64,000 nucleotides of DNA, from assembly GCF_001303895.1 (NCBI RefSeq), contig NZ_LJSD01000044.1, positions 1 through 64,000 of the forward strand. Reading direction: 5' to 3'. Positions 17,926-26,823 of the stretch are shown here, one piece after another. Position numbers and translations under genes: made by a program. The notes beneath the pieces are model-generated. The model had not been told where the DNA came from. It worked only from the letters and a program-made list of their open reading frames with translations, and did no database searches. Source of the DNA: Mesorhizobium sp. 1M-11 (lineage in GTDB: Bacteria; Pseudomonadota; Alphaproteobacteria; Rhizobiales; Rhizobiaceae). Position 1 is the first letter of the stretch, and every line of letters begins with the position of its first letter.

Positions 17926-18796
17926 CGCTTCGGTCTCAATGCCAGACCGACAACGATTTCCGCTGTTGCGTGCCCTGCTTGCCGACCCATTCACCTGCGT
18001 GGCGCTTGTCCTCGTTGCCGGTTTCCTCCTCACCGCCGCCTTCGCGCCATGGCTGGCACCCTATTCACCGGTCAAGATCGACGTGCTGCACAAACTGCAG
18101 CCGCCTTCGAGCACGCACTGGCTCGGCACGGATCATCTCGGCCGCGATCTTCTGTCGCGCATCATCTACGGCGCGCGCACCGTACTGACGATCGCCATCG
18201 TGTCCGTTCTCATCGCAGGCGCGATCGGCCTGCTGCTCGGCTTGATTGCCGGCTACGGACCACGCTGGCTCGACGCCATCCTGGTGCTGACCTTCGACAG
18301 CCTGAATTCACTGCCGATGATCATGTTCGCGCTTGCCATCATCACCGTGCTCGGCGCCGGCACCGGTACGCTGATCATCGTCATCGCCGCGACCTCGTTC
18401 CCGAGCTATGCCAGGCTAATCCGGGCGCAGACACTGGCATTGAAGAACAGTGATTATATCCTGGCCGAGCGCCTGCTCGATGCGAGTGCAGCGCGCATCA
18501 TCTTCATCCATCTGTTGCCCAACGTCGTCGGGCCGCTGATCATCCTTCTGTCGATGGACATTCCGGTCGTGATCATGGTGGAGGCCGGTCTCAGCTTCCT
18601 CGGCCTCGGCGTCCGCCCTCCGACGCCGTCCTGGGGCTCGATCCTCTATGACGGCTACACCAGCATCCGCTCGGCGCCATTCATGGTCATCTTCGGTGGC
18701 ATGCCGCTGGTGCTCGCCACGCTCGGCTTCACCTTCCTCGGCGAGGGTCTGCGCGACTATCTCGACCCGCGCCTGCAATTGCGGAGGCCGGCATGA
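17909..18796 (+). CDS. Peptide-type ABC transporter permease (DppC/OppC family)
   Basis: The 295-residue protein begins with a cytoplasmic segment and a first helix (CVALVLVAGFLLTAAFAPWLAPY). It then has the DppC signature HWLGTDHLGRDLLSRIIYGAR and the C-terminal LSFLGLGVRPPTPSWGSIL. It completes the membrane channel with the DppB-like partner. The start overlaps the upstream gene by 17 nt and the end overlaps the next gene by 4 nt (ATGA), showing a tightly coupled operon. Confidence 0.93.
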   Translation: MSSVADASVSMPDRQRFPLLRALLADPFTCVALVLVAGFLLTAAFAPWLAPYSPVKIDVLHKLQPPSSTHWLGTDHLGRDLLSRIIYGARTVLTIAIVSVLIAGAIGLLLGLIAGYGPRWLDAILVLTFDSLNSLPMIMFALAIITVLGAGTGTLIIVIAATSFPSYARLIRAQTLALKNSDYILAERLLDASAARIIFIHLLPNVVGPLIILLSMDIPVVIMVEAGLSFLGLGVRPPTPSWGSILYDGYTSIRSAPFMVIFGGMPLVLATLGFTFLGEGLRDYLDPRLQLRRPA

Positions 18797-19758
18797 GCGG
18801 ATCGCTTGCCGCCAGCAATCTCAGCGTCCGCTACGAAACACCGGGCGGCAGCGTGCATGCGCTGCGCCATGTCGACATCGAGGCGCATCCCGGCGAAGTC
18901 ATCGGCATCGTCGGCGAGAGCGGTTGCGGCAAGTCCACGCTGGTCACCGCCATGGCCAACCTATTGCCGGCCAATGCGAGGATCGACGGCTCCATTTCCT
19001 GGAACGGCATCGAGCTGGCGAAGCTCGACGCCCACCGCCAGCGCCTGCTGCGCGGCGACGAGATTGCGCTGGTAAGCCAGGATCCCATGACGGCGTTCAA
19101 CCCGGTGCTGACCATCGGCGACCAGCTCGTCGACTTCCAGCATCACCGCAAGGACCTCGGCCGCGCCGAGAAGCGGGCGCGGATCGCCGCGATGCTCGGC
19201 CGCGTCGGTATCTCGGATGCCGAGCGGCGCATGCACAGCTATCCGCACGAATTGTCGGGCGGCATGCGACAGCGCGTGGCGATCGCCGCGGCGCTATTGA
19301 CCGACCCCGGCCTGCTCATCGCCGACGAGCCGACGACGGCGCTCGATGTGACGATGGAAGCGCAGATCATCCATCTGCTGCGCGAACTCAGGCGTGACTA
19401 CAACGGCATCATCGTCATCGTGTCGCATCATCTCGGCGTCATCGCCGAGCTCTGTGACCGGGTCTATGTCATGTATGCCGGCGAGGTGGTCGAGAGCGGC
19501 GAGGTCGATGCGATCTTCCACGACGCCACGCACCCTTACACGCAGGCGCTGCTCGCCTGCGACCCCGCGCGTTTTCAGCAGAAGCTGGACAGGTTGCCGA
19601 CCATCCCGGGCATGCTGCCGAACCTCACACAGCCGCCGTGCGGATGTGTCTATGCGCCACGCTGCGACCGCGTCCTGGCATCATGCGGCACAGTCGCGCC
19701 GCCGCTGGTGGAGCTTTCCGCCTCGCATGTCGCCCGTTGTCATGCGGTGAGCTCATGA
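18793..19758 (+). CDS. Peptide-type ABC transporter ATPase (DppD/OppD family)
   Basis: The 321-residue ATPase has Walker A GESGCGKST, Q-loop SQDPMTAFNP, signature LSGGMRQR, Walker B LLIADEPTTALD and switch His in VSHH. The C-terminal oligopeptide/dipeptide-type extension has the Cys-rich end (CGCVYAPRCDRVLASC). It works as a heterodimer with the DppF-like ATPase whose start overlaps by 4 nt. Operon context places it in import of the substrate of the CocE-type hydrolase. Confidence 0.93.
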   Translation: MSGSLAASNLSVRYETPGGSVHALRHVDIEAHPGEVIGIVGESGCGKSTLVTAMANLLPANARIDGSISWNGIELAKLDAHRQRLLRGDEIALVSQDPMTAFNPVLTIGDQLVDFQHHRKDLGRAEKRARIAAMLGRVGISDAERRMHSYPHELSGGMRQRVAIAAALLTDPGLLIADEPTTALDVTMEAQIIHLLRELRRDYNGIIVIVSHHLGVIAELCDRVYVMYAGEVVESGEVDAIFHDATHPYTQALLACDPARFQQKLDRLPTIPGMLPNLTQPPCGCVYAPRCDRVLASCGTVAPPLVELSASHVARCHAVSS

Positions 19759-20789
19759 ACCCGCTTCTGACCGTCGAGGACCTGTCGGTCAGCTTTGTCC
19801 GCAAGGGCCTGCTCGACCGCCTGATCGAACTGGAGCCCCTGCCCGGCTTCAACATCATCGATCGCGTGACGCTGTCGCTGATGCCCGGCGAGACGCTTGG
19901 ATTGGTCGGAGAATCCGGCTCCGGCAAAACGACCCTTGCCCGCAGCATCCTCGGTCTTGTTCGCGCCACCGCCGGCCGCATCGCGTTCGAGGGCAAGGAC
20001 GTGGCCACGCCGGCCGATTTCCGCGCCATGCGCCGACGCTCGGCGATGATGTTCCAGGACCCGATCGCGTCGCTCAGCCCGCGCCTGCGCATCGGCACGC
20101 TGCTCAGCGAACCGCAGATCATCCAGGGCGTGCCGACGCCCGACCGTCGCGCCGCCGCCGCGGCATTGCTTTCGCTGGTGGGCCTTCCCTCGTCCTTCGC
20201 CGACCGCTTTCCGCACGAATTGTCGGGCGGACAGGCGCGGCGGGTCGGTGTCGCCCGAGCGCTGGCGATGAAACCGCGTCTGCTGCTAGCCGATGAGCCG
20301 ACGGCCGGTCTCGATGTTTCGGTGCAGGGCGACGTGCTCAACCTGATCGGCGAGTTGAAGCGCCAACTCGGTTTTGCCGCCATGATCGTCACCCACAACC
20401 TGGCGATGATCCGTCACGTCAGCGATCGTCTCGCCATCATGTATCTCGGCCGGCTGGTCGAGACGGGACCGACACAGGAGGTGTTTTCGGCCCCGCGGCA
20501 CCCTTACACGGCAACGCTCATCCAATCCGAGCCGCTGCCCGATCCGCGCCGGCGCAGCCACGGCCCGGCCGTCAGCGGCGAGATCCCGAGCGTGTTCCGG
20601 CGACCTTCCGGATGCGAATTTCACACGCGCTGCCCGGCCGCCCAGCCGCGCTGCGGCGCAGAGGCGCCGGCCTACCGAGAGGTCGGCGCTGGCCGCATGG
20701 TGCGCTGCCATTTCCCGCTGGAGACAAGCGGGCAAGAACAGGAAGCCTTCTCACGCGCTTCCGCCAACAAAAAGGGGAAAACGACATGA
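19755..20789 (+). CDS. Peptide-type ABC transporter ATPase (DppF/OppF family)
   Basis: The start at 19755 (ATGA overlap with the previous stop) gives 344 residues. Motifs in order are Walker A GESGSGKTT, Q-loop FQDPIASLSP, signature LSGGQARR, Walker B LLLADEPTAGLD, and the C-terminal CEFHTRCPAAQPRC of the OppF/DppF extension. It is the second nucleotide-binding subunit of the importer. It overlaps the binding-protein gene by 4 nt. The signature LSGGQARRVGVARAL has Ala-Arg where Gln-Arg is commoner, which is tolerated in this subfamily. Confidence 0.92.
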   Translation: MNPLLTVEDLSVSFVRKGLLDRLIELEPLPGFNIIDRVTLSLMPGETLGLVGESGSGKTTLARSILGLVRATAGRIAFEGKDVATPADFRAMRRRSAMMFQDPIASLSPRLRIGTLLSEPQIIQGVPTPDRRAAAAALLSLVGLPSSFADRFPHELSGGQARRVGVARALAMKPRLLLADEPTAGLDVSVQGDVLNLIGELKRQLGFAAMIVTHNLAMIRHVSDRLAIMYLGRLVETGPTQEVFSAPRHPYTATLIQSEPLPDPRRRSHGPAVSGEIPSVFRRPSGCEFHTRCPAAQPRCGAEAPAYREVGAGRMVRCHFPLETSGQEQEAFSRASANKKGKTT

Positions 20790-22348
20790 CGCAATGGAAC
20801 ATCGACAGACGCGCGTTTCTGAAAGCAGCCGGTGCGCTGGGTATCGGCATGGCGATGAAACCCGGCTTCGCCTGGTCCGCGGCCGACGATACGCTGCGCA
20901 TCCGCATGGAAGGCGACCTGCAGACGCTCGACCCGGCCTTCATGAACGGCGGTATCGAAGACGTCATCATGCGTGGCATCTATGTCTCGCTGAACCGCTT
21001 CGGCGATCTGAGGGAAGGCTCGCCCTGGTCGCCGTGGGGAGCGGAGAAACTCGAGCAGAAAGATCCGAAGACCATCGCCTTCACCTTGATCGACGGGCTG
21101 AAGTGGTCGAACGGGCTCGGCGCGGTCACCGCCGAGGACGTGAAGTTCTCATTCGAGCGCATCGCCGACAAAACCCTGTCATCGCCCTGGGCCTACCAGT
21201 TCGAGAAGCTCGACCGCGTCGAGGTCGTCGACGCCCGCAACGGCATCATCCATCTGAAAGACCCGTACCAGCCGATTTTCGTGACCAGCCTGCCTTACTA
21301 TGGCGGACACATCATCAGCCGCGCCGGCACCGAAAAGGCGGGCGGCAAGTTCACCACCGAACCACCGGCGAGCTGCGGTCCTTACATCCTCAGCGACTGG
21401 CAGCAGAAGCAGAAAGTGACGCTGACCGCCAATCCGGACTGGCCGGGACCGAAGCCGGATTTCAGCAAGGTCGAGATCTATATCGTCGCCGACGATCAGG
21501 CCGCACAGCTGGCCTACGAGGCCGACGCCTTCGACTATACCAAGATCACCACCTCCGCGGCCAAGGCGGTCAAGGCGAGCCCGCCCGCCAAAACGACGGT
21601 CATCGAGGCGCAGTCGACCAGGTATGTCTGGCTGACGATCAATATGCTCAGCCCGCGCCTCAAGGATCTCAAGGTGCGCCAGGCAGTGCAATATGGCGTC
21701 GATGTCAGCCAGGTCCTGACGGGGGTCTATGACGACCTTGCCAAACGCTCCACCGGCGTCGTTCAGCCCGGCACCAAATTCGCACGCGCCAGCAATTTGA
21801 TCGCGGCACCCGACTATGAGAAATCCGCGGCACTGCTCGTTGAAGCCGGTGTCAGCGACCTGTCGCTGACACTGACCGTCATGAACGATTCCATCCGCGC
21901 GGCGACCGCGCAGATCATCCAGGCCAGCCTCGAGCAGGCCGGCATCAAGGTCGAGATCCAGCCCTATGACGAGGCGGCCTATTGGGGCGTTGGCGACAAG
22001 ACGCAGGGCGACGGCTACAAGAACATCGACCTTGCGCTGATGGATTTCGCCGGTGGCGTCGACCCCTCCGAAAACCTGGTGTGGTTCCGTCCCGATCAGA
22101 TCGGGGCCTACAATTGGTCCGGTTTCGACAGCCCCGAATTCGAAACCTCCTACCAGAAGCTGACGGCGGAAAGCGATCAGGCCAAGCGCATCGCGTTGTC
22201 CAATCGCATGGAGGATCTGATGGAGGAATCCGGAGGCTTCGTCTTCATCTGCCACCAGCCCCTGGTTGCCATCCACAGGACGGATTTCGAGCCGGTCATC
22301 TATCCGGACGGTCACCCCAATCCGGTTCTGTTCAGGAAGAAGGCCTGA
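20786..22348 (+). CDS. Family-5 ABC transporter substrate-binding protein (DppA-like), Tat-exported
   Basis: The start at 20786 overlaps the upstream stop (ATGA) and has a GGGG-rich ribosome site; the protein is 520 residues. The N-terminus carries a twin-arginine signal (DRRAFLKAAG followed by a hydrophobic stretch to about residue 33). The mature part has the family-5 layout, with YVSLNRFGDL, DVKFSFERI and a C-terminal QPLVAIHRTDF. It binds the substrate in the periplasm. Unusually for ABC operons it is the last transporter gene rather than the first. Tat export would fit folding before export, but the family contains many Tat members in Rhizobiales. Confidence 0.92.
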   Translation: MTQWNIDRRAFLKAAGALGIGMAMKPGFAWSAADDTLRIRMEGDLQTLDPAFMNGGIEDVIMRGIYVSLNRFGDLREGSPWSPWGAEKLEQKDPKTIAFTLIDGLKWSNGLGAVTAEDVKFSFERIADKTLSSPWAYQFEKLDRVEVVDARNGIIHLKDPYQPIFVTSLPYYGGHIISRAGTEKAGGKFTTEPPASCGPYILSDWQQKQKVTLTANPDWPGPKPDFSKVEIYIVADDQAAQLAYEADAFDYTKITTSAAKAVKASPPAKTTVIEAQSTRYVWLTINMLSPRLKDLKVRQAVQYGVDVSQVLTGVYDDLAKRSTGVVQPGTKFARASNLIAAPDYEKSAALLVEAGVSDLSLTLTVMNDSIRAATAQIIQASLEQAGIKVEIQPYDEAAYWGVGDKTQGDGYKNIDLALMDFAGGVDPSENLVWFRPDQIGAYNWSGFDSPEFETSYQKLTAESDQAKRIALSNRMEDLMEESGGFVFICHQPLVAIHRTDFEPVIYPDGHPNPVLFRKKA

Positions 22349-22380
22349 TCGCCTCCGTGGACAGTTCGGTGACGATCGAT

Positions 22381-22484
22381 TAGAGCTTGATCCCGAAAAG
22401 CTGCAGACTTTTCGGACAAAGATCATGTGCTAAAACAAAGGGATAGAGCGGAATGCCGATTCAACGTCATCGCATGCCGCTCTA
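22381..22484. repeat. RIME-like intergenic palindromic repeat
   Basis: The stretch has two hairpin modules. The first is around TGATCCCGAAAAG ... CTTTTCGGACAAAGATCA (22388-22424). The second is TAGAGCGG ... CCGCTCTA (22444-22451 with 22477-22484), whose stem continues with one mismatch. The linker CTAAAACAAAG between them is also characteristic. This two-module layout is the pattern I know from dispersed palindromic repeats of Mesorhizobium and relatives. It fills the gap between the binding-protein gene and the TetR gene. Confidence 0.8.
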
Positions 22485-22494
22485 GCTGGATTGC

Positions 22495-23175
22495 ATGAGC
22501 GAAACACAGCCAGCAATTGCCAAGCGCAAGCGCGGCGCGAAGAAAACGCCACCGCGCTTCAGCCGCGAACAGGCGGATGTGCGCCGCGCCATGCTGATCG
22601 AAGCGGCGACCCGCTGCCTCTCTGTCGGTGGCATCGGCGCCTTCACCGTCGATCGCATCTGCAAAGAGGCTGGTGTTTCGCGCGGTCTGATCAACCATCA
22701 TTTCGAAGGCCGCGACGGGCTGTTGGTCGAGGTCTACAAATCCTCGCTCTATGCCAGCGTCAACAACCAGATCGCCGAGGCCAAGCGCCGCCGCGCCGAA
22801 GCGTCGGACTGGCCGCCCGAGGCATCGCTGGCCGCCCTGGTACGCTCCAACTTCTCGCCGGAGTATTTCAGCCGCGAGAACCTTTTGATCTGGCTGTCGC
22901 TTTGGGGAGAGATCGCCGTCAATCCGCGCCTCAAGGCAGCGCATAGCGAGCTCTACGATGCCTACCGGGCGGAACTTGCCGAAGACATTGCCGCCGTCGC
23001 CATGACGCGGCGCAGGAATGTCGACGCGCCAGCGCTCGCGCGCAATTTCATCGCGCTGGTCGATGGGCTCTGGCTCGAATGGTGTCTCGACGAAAGCGTG
23101 GTGACGCCGCAGGCGGCGGAAGCCGCAGGCTTTGAAATTCTGGAAGCTCAGGTCGGGCCGCTGCGCGACGTCTAA
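22495..23175 (+). CDS. TetR-family transcriptional regulator (BetI-like)
   Basis: The 226-residue protein has a basic N-terminal tail and a TetR helix-turn-helix (FTVDRICKEAGVSRGLINHHF, about residues 50-70). Its C-terminal ligand domain resembles BetI (YFSRENLLIWLSLWGEIAVNPRLKAAH; FIALVDGLWLEW). BetI-type regulators respond to choline-like compounds, which fits its neighbours. It lies between two operons that share a palindromic element and is the obvious candidate to bind it. I see no copy of that element in its own upstream region, where a RIME-like repeat is found instead, so autoregulation is not evident. Its end overlaps the convergent MttB-like gene by 4 nt. Confidence 0.88.
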   Translation: MSETQPAIAKRKRGAKKTPPRFSREQADVRRAMLIEAATRCLSVGGIGAFTVDRICKEAGVSRGLINHHFEGRDGLLVEVYKSSLYASVNNQIAEAKRRRAEASDWPPEASLAALVRSNFSPEYFSRENLLIWLSLWGEIAVNPRLKAAHSELYDAYRAELAEDIAAVAMTRRRNVDAPALARNFIALVDGLWLEWCLDESVVTPQAAEAAGFEILEAQVGPLRDV

Positions 23176-24710
23176 TTTAAAGGCGAGCCGCCTTCGCGCT
23201 TGCGGCGTTCCATGTAGTCGCGCAACGCTTCGTCGATGCCGGGATCGATCGGCGGCTGCTCATATTCAGCCACCATGCGCTTCCAGACAGCGTTGGCACG
23301 CTCGCGTGCGGTCACCTGGCCGCGCTCCATCCAGGTGTCGTAATTGTCCCAGTTGGAAACCAGCGGCGAATAGAACGCCCGCTCATAGCGCTGCATCGTG
23401 TGCGCCGCGCCGAAGAAATGGCCGGCCGGCCCGACCTCGCGCACCGCCTCCAGCGCCAGTGTGTCGATGTCGACCGCCGGCGGGTCGAAATAGGCGGACA
23501 TCATCTGCAGCATCTCGGCGTCGATGACCAGTTTCTCGAACGATGCCGTCAGCCCCCCACCGAGCCAGCCTGCCGCATGCAGCACCAGGTTGGCGCCGCC
23601 CATCAGGCAGCCCCACAGCGACATGGCGCTTTCATAGGCCGCCTGGGCATCGACTGAATTGGCCGCGGTGACATTGCTGGACCTGAAAGGCACGCCGATC
23701 AGCCGGCAGAGCTGGCCGGTGATCTGCGCGGCCTGCGTGTATTCGGGCGTGCCGAAAGCCGGGGCGCCGGTCTTCATGTCGACATTGGACGTGAAGCCGC
23801 CATACATCACCGGCACGCCGGGGCGCACGATCTGGGTCAGCGTGATCCCGGCCAGCGCCTCCGCATGCTGCTGCGACAGCGCACCGGCGAGCGTCACCGG
23901 GCTCATCGCGCCGGCCAGCGTGAACGGCGTGATGACATTGACCTGGCCATGTTCGGCCAGCGTGATCAGCCCCTCGGCCATCGGTTCGTCGAGCTGCAGC
24001 GGTGAATTGGTGTTGATGATGCCGGTGAACACCGGCATCTCGCAGGCGAGCTCTTCGCGCGTCGTACCGAGCGAGATGGCCACCATTTCCAGCGCATCGA
24101 TGGCGCGGCCGCGGCCGAGCGCCTGCGGCTGCCAGTTTTTGTCGAGCAAGGTGATCTCGGCATAATAGAGGTCGAGATGACGCGTGTTCTGGTGCAGGTC
24201 GAGCGGCTCGAACGGTCCGCCGCCCTCCTGATGCAGCACGTTGAACGACTGGATCAGCTTGAGATAATCGCACATCTCGGCATAGGTGCCAGGGCGGCGG
24301 CCGCGATCATTGTCCATGACATAGGCCGGCCCGCCGACCGACGACAGGATGCAGTGCCGGCCGCCGACCTTGACGTTCCTTTCCGGATTGCGGGCGCGCA
24401 GCTCGAACGATGACGGTGCCGTGGCAACGCGCTCCATGACCATGGCGCGGTCGAAACGCACGCGCATCTCGCCGTCGTCGACATCAGCGCCGGCGGCGCG
24501 GTAGAGCTGGCGCGCCTGCGGCTGCAGCACCCGCATGCCGATCTCTTCGAGGATGGTGAGACCCATCTCATGAATGGACTGGACCTGGTCGGCCGACAGC
24601 ACCTCGATCGGCGTGTAAGGCCGTGTCAGCTGCTTCCACGGACGCTGCGCGATGCCGCCGATTTCACGCTGCGCGCGGCCGGGCCTGCGACGGGCTGTAC
24701 TGCGTTCCAT
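23172..24710 (-). CDS. Trimethylamine methyltransferase (MttB)-superfamily protein, non-pyrrolysine
   Basis: The 512-residue protein has the typical N-terminus (RRRPGRA, then RPYTPIEVLSADQVQSIHEMGL) and the TIM-barrel sequence of the MttB superfamily throughout. The frame contains no internal amber codon, so it is of the pyrrolysine-free type. Characterised relatives demethylate quaternary amines such as glycine betaine and pass the methyl to a corrinoid protein, but no corrinoid protein or activating-enzyme gene is in the window. The start lies 85 nt inside the upstream oxidoreductase gene; the conserved N-terminus supports this long overlap. The probable role is handling an N-methylated substrate together with that oxidoreductase. 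Confidence 0.87.
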   Translation of the reverse strand: MERSTARRRPGRAQREIGGIAQRPWKQLTRPYTPIEVLSADQVQSIHEMGLTILEEIGMRVLQPQARQLYRAAGADVDDGEMRVRFDRAMVMERVATAPSSFELRARNPERNVKVGGRHCILSSVGGPAYVMDNDRGRRPGTYAEMCDYLKLIQSFNVLHQEGGGPFEPLDLHQNTRHLDLYYAEITLLDKNWQPQALGRGRAIDALEMVAISLGTTREELACEMPVFTGIINTNSPLQLDEPMAEGLITLAEHGQVNVITPFTLAGAMSPVTLAGALSQQHAEALAGITLTQIVRPGVPVMYGGFTSNVDMKTGAPAFGTPEYTQAAQITGQLCRLIGVPFRSSNVTAANSVDAQAAYESAMSLWGCLMGGANLVLHAAGWLGGGLTASFEKLVIDAEMLQMMSAYFDPPAVDIDTLALEAVREVGPAGHFFGAAHTMQRYERAFYSPLVSNWDNYDTWMERGQVTARERANAVWKRMVAEYEQPPIDPGIDEALRDYMERRKREGGSPLN

Positions 24711-26773
24711 GGCTTGGCTCCAGTGACAAAGGACGGGCGCTCGCGCAGCGGGACGGTTGCCTCCGCCGGCAGGTCGAGATGGCGCGCGAATTTATGGCCC
24801 GCGTGGACTGCGTCGGCGATCGAGGCCGGCGCCAGGCAATCGCCGATCCGCGTGGTCGACGGGATGTCGCCGTGCGCGCCTGTTGCGGCGGAAAGCGCAT
24901 CGAACAGCGTCGTTTCGGCGATGCGCCCGGTTACCAGCACCAGCGTCCCGAACTCGCGGCGCGTGATCCGGCCAGTATAGACGCAGGCGAATTCGGCAAC
25001 GCCGCTCGCCGCCGAGGCCAGGTTATGGGACAGCAGCAGGTCGATATCGCGTTCCATCAGTTGCTTCTGGACGAAGAACTGCTCGTCGGTCATCTGCGTC
25101 CAGCTCGACAGCACCGGCAGCGGCGTGGCGATGGTCACAGTGTGGCCGGCAAGGCGAAGTTTTTCCGCCAGCGCGCCGCCCATGAAATAGTGTTCGTCGT
25201 CATAGACCAGCACTGGACCCTTCACTGCGGCGCCGTCGAAAATGTCGTCCGGTGTCAGGATCGACGCCGACGCCGCCATCGGTACCGGCATTTCAACGCT
25301 GGCGCCGATGCCGTCACGGCGCCAGGAACTGCCGGTCGCCAGCACGACATGGTCGACGCCGAGCGACAGCACGTCCTCGGCGCCGAGCCGACTGCCGGGA
25401 TAGATTTCGACCGACGGCTGTTTGCCCAGCATGTGCAGGCGGTGATCGCGCACCCGCGCCCATGCGGCCAGCCCGGGCAGCGTCGCCTCGCGCGAAACGC
25501 GGCCGCCGAGCGTGTTGCCTGCCTCTGCCAACATCACGCCATAACCGCGCCGGCCAAGCGTCAGTGCGCATTCGAGCCCGGCCGGGCCTGCCCCGACCAC
25601 CAGCACGCGCGCCTGCGAACCCCTGCCGGCGATCCGTTCGGGATGCCAGCCGCGCCGCCATTCCTCCCCGATCGTCGGGTTCTGCGTGCAGCGCAACGGC
25701 ACGCTTTCATTGTTGGCCGCACGGCAGATATTGCAGCCGATGCACTCGCGGATTTCGTCCTCGCGGCCCTCCAGGATCTTCTTCGGCAGGAACGGATCGG
25801 CAATCGACGGACGGGCGGCGCCGATGAAATCCTGTATGCCGCGCCGGATCTGGCCTGCCATCGTATCCGGCGATGTGAAGCGTCCGACACTGACCACCGG
25901 TTTGGTCGTCACGCGCTTGACGAAGCCGACATGGTCCTCCTGGAAACCTTCGGGGCTGAAGCGCGACGATTTAGAGTCATTGCCGAGCGAGCCGGCAACA
26001 TTGACATCCCAGAGGTCGGGCAGTTCGGCCAGCATCTCGACGACCTCACGGCCTTCGCCCTCAGATGTGATGCCATGCGGGCCGTGCAGCTCATCGACCG
26101 CCAGCCGCACCGCCACCGCGCAGGTGTCGCCGACGGCATCCTTGGTATCCTCGATCATTTCGCGCAGCAGGCGTACGCGGTTCTCGAGCGCACCGCCATA
26201 TTCGTCGGTGCGGCGGTTGGTGCGCCGCGACAGGAACTGGAACGGCAGATAGTCATGCCCTGCATAACAATAGACGATGTCGAACCCCGCCCGCCGCGCC
26301 CGGATCGCCGCTTCGCGCTGCCAGCGGCGAAAATCGGCGATGTCCTGCCGGTCCATGGCACGCGCGCCACCGGGCTGAACGAATTTCGCTGACTGCGCCG
26401 ACGGCGCGAGCAATTGCTCGCGCGTCAGCCGATTGTTGGTATGGGCGCCGCCATGCCACAGCTCGATCGCCGCCAGGCTGCCATGGGCGTGGATGGCATC
26501 GGCGGTGCGCGCCAGGTCGCGGACATCGTCCTCGTCCCACAACGTGAGAAAGCCGAACGGCGAATCGTCGGAACTCGGATGGATCGAGCAATATTCGGTA
26601 GAGACCACACCCCAGCCGCCTTCGGCCTTGATGCCGCGCAAGGCCGCGCCGCTTAAGGGCTTCTGATGACCCATGCCGGTCGCGTGCGGCGTCTGGTAGA
26701 ACCGGTTCGGCGCGGTGACCGGGCCGATCCTGACCGGTTCAAAGAGGATTTCGTAGCGGGGATTGCAGTGCAT
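24626..26773 (-). CDS. TMADH-like FMN/[4Fe-4S]/FAD oxidoreductase, putative N-demethylase
   Basis: The start at 26773 gives 715 residues. An N-terminal Old-Yellow-Enzyme barrel (YEILFEPVRIGPVTAPNRFYQTPHATG ...) spans about 340 residues. The Cys cluster CIGCNIC with a further Cys follows near 343-357, then a dinucleotide site VVGAGPAGLE near 390 and a second Rossmann domain. This is the layout of trimethylamine/dimethylamine dehydrogenase and of the demethylases acting on stachydrine or dimethylglycine-type compounds. The preceding palindrome (copy 2) ends 10 nt before the ATG, and the MttB-like gene follows with overlap. I infer oxidative N-demethylation of a betaine or methylamine; other 2,4-dienoyl-CoA-reductase-like roles are possible. 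Confidence 0.88.
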   Translation of the reverse strand: MHCNPRYEILFEPVRIGPVTAPNRFYQTPHATGMGHQKPLSGAALRGIKAEGGWGVVSTEYCSIHPSSDDSPFGFLTLWDEDDVRDLARTADAIHAHGSLAAIELWHGGAHTNNRLTREQLLAPSAQSAKFVQPGGARAMDRQDIADFRRWQREAAIRARRAGFDIVYCYAGHDYLPFQFLSRRTNRRTDEYGGALENRVRLLREMIEDTKDAVGDTCAVAVRLAVDELHGPHGITSEGEGREVVEMLAELPDLWDVNVAGSLGNDSKSSRFSPEGFQEDHVGFVKRVTTKPVVSVGRFTSPDTMAGQIRRGIQDFIGAARPSIADPFLPKKILEGREDEIRECIGCNICRAANNESVPLRCTQNPTIGEEWRRGWHPERIAGRGSQARVLVVGAGPAGLECALTLGRRGYGVMLAEAGNTLGGRVSREATLPGLAAWARVRDHRLHMLGKQPSVEIYPGSRLGAEDVLSLGVDHVVLATGSSWRRDGIGASVEMPVPMAASASILTPDDIFDGAAVKGPVLVYDDEHYFMGGALAEKLRLAGHTVTIATPLPVLSSWTQMTDEQFFVQKQLMERDIDLLLSHNLASAASGVAEFACVYTGRITRREFGTLVLVTGRIAETTLFDALSAATGAHGDIPSTTRIGDCLAPASIADAVHAGHKFARHLDLPAEATVPLRERPSFVTGAKPWNAVQPVAGPAARSVKSAASRSVRGSS

Positions 26774-26783
26774 CAGGGGTTCA

Positions 26784-26823
26784 CGAATATGCTTATTGAA
26801 CGATCGTACAACAAGCATATTCG
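26784..26823 (-). promoter_or_regulatory. Conserved palindromic element, copy 2 (TetR operator or leader hairpin)
   Basis: A 40-nt palindrome (18 of 20 pairs match) lies 10 nt before the oxidoreductase start. Read in the gene sense its core contains TTGTACGATCGTTCAA and equals the core of copy 1 at 22 of 24 positions. The outer arms CGAATATG/CATATTCG pair perfectly but are unrelated in sequence to those of copy 1. The asymmetric bases of the core keep the same direction relative to translation at both sites. Confidence 0.8.

Noticed and set aside
21179..22426. 415-codon minus-strand frame antisense to the family-5 binding protein
   Set aside because: Shadow of the binding-protein gene; it also runs into the RIME-like repeat.
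24238..24255. Possible third copy of the shared palindrome (TTGAACGA inside the MttB-like gene)
   Set aside because: Only the first eight bases match and there is no second arm; chance similarity within coding sequence.
24623..26392. 589-codon plus-strand frame antisense to the TMADH-like gene
   Set aside because: No recognisable domain, no ribosome site, and the opposite strand encodes a full multi-domain flavoenzyme.
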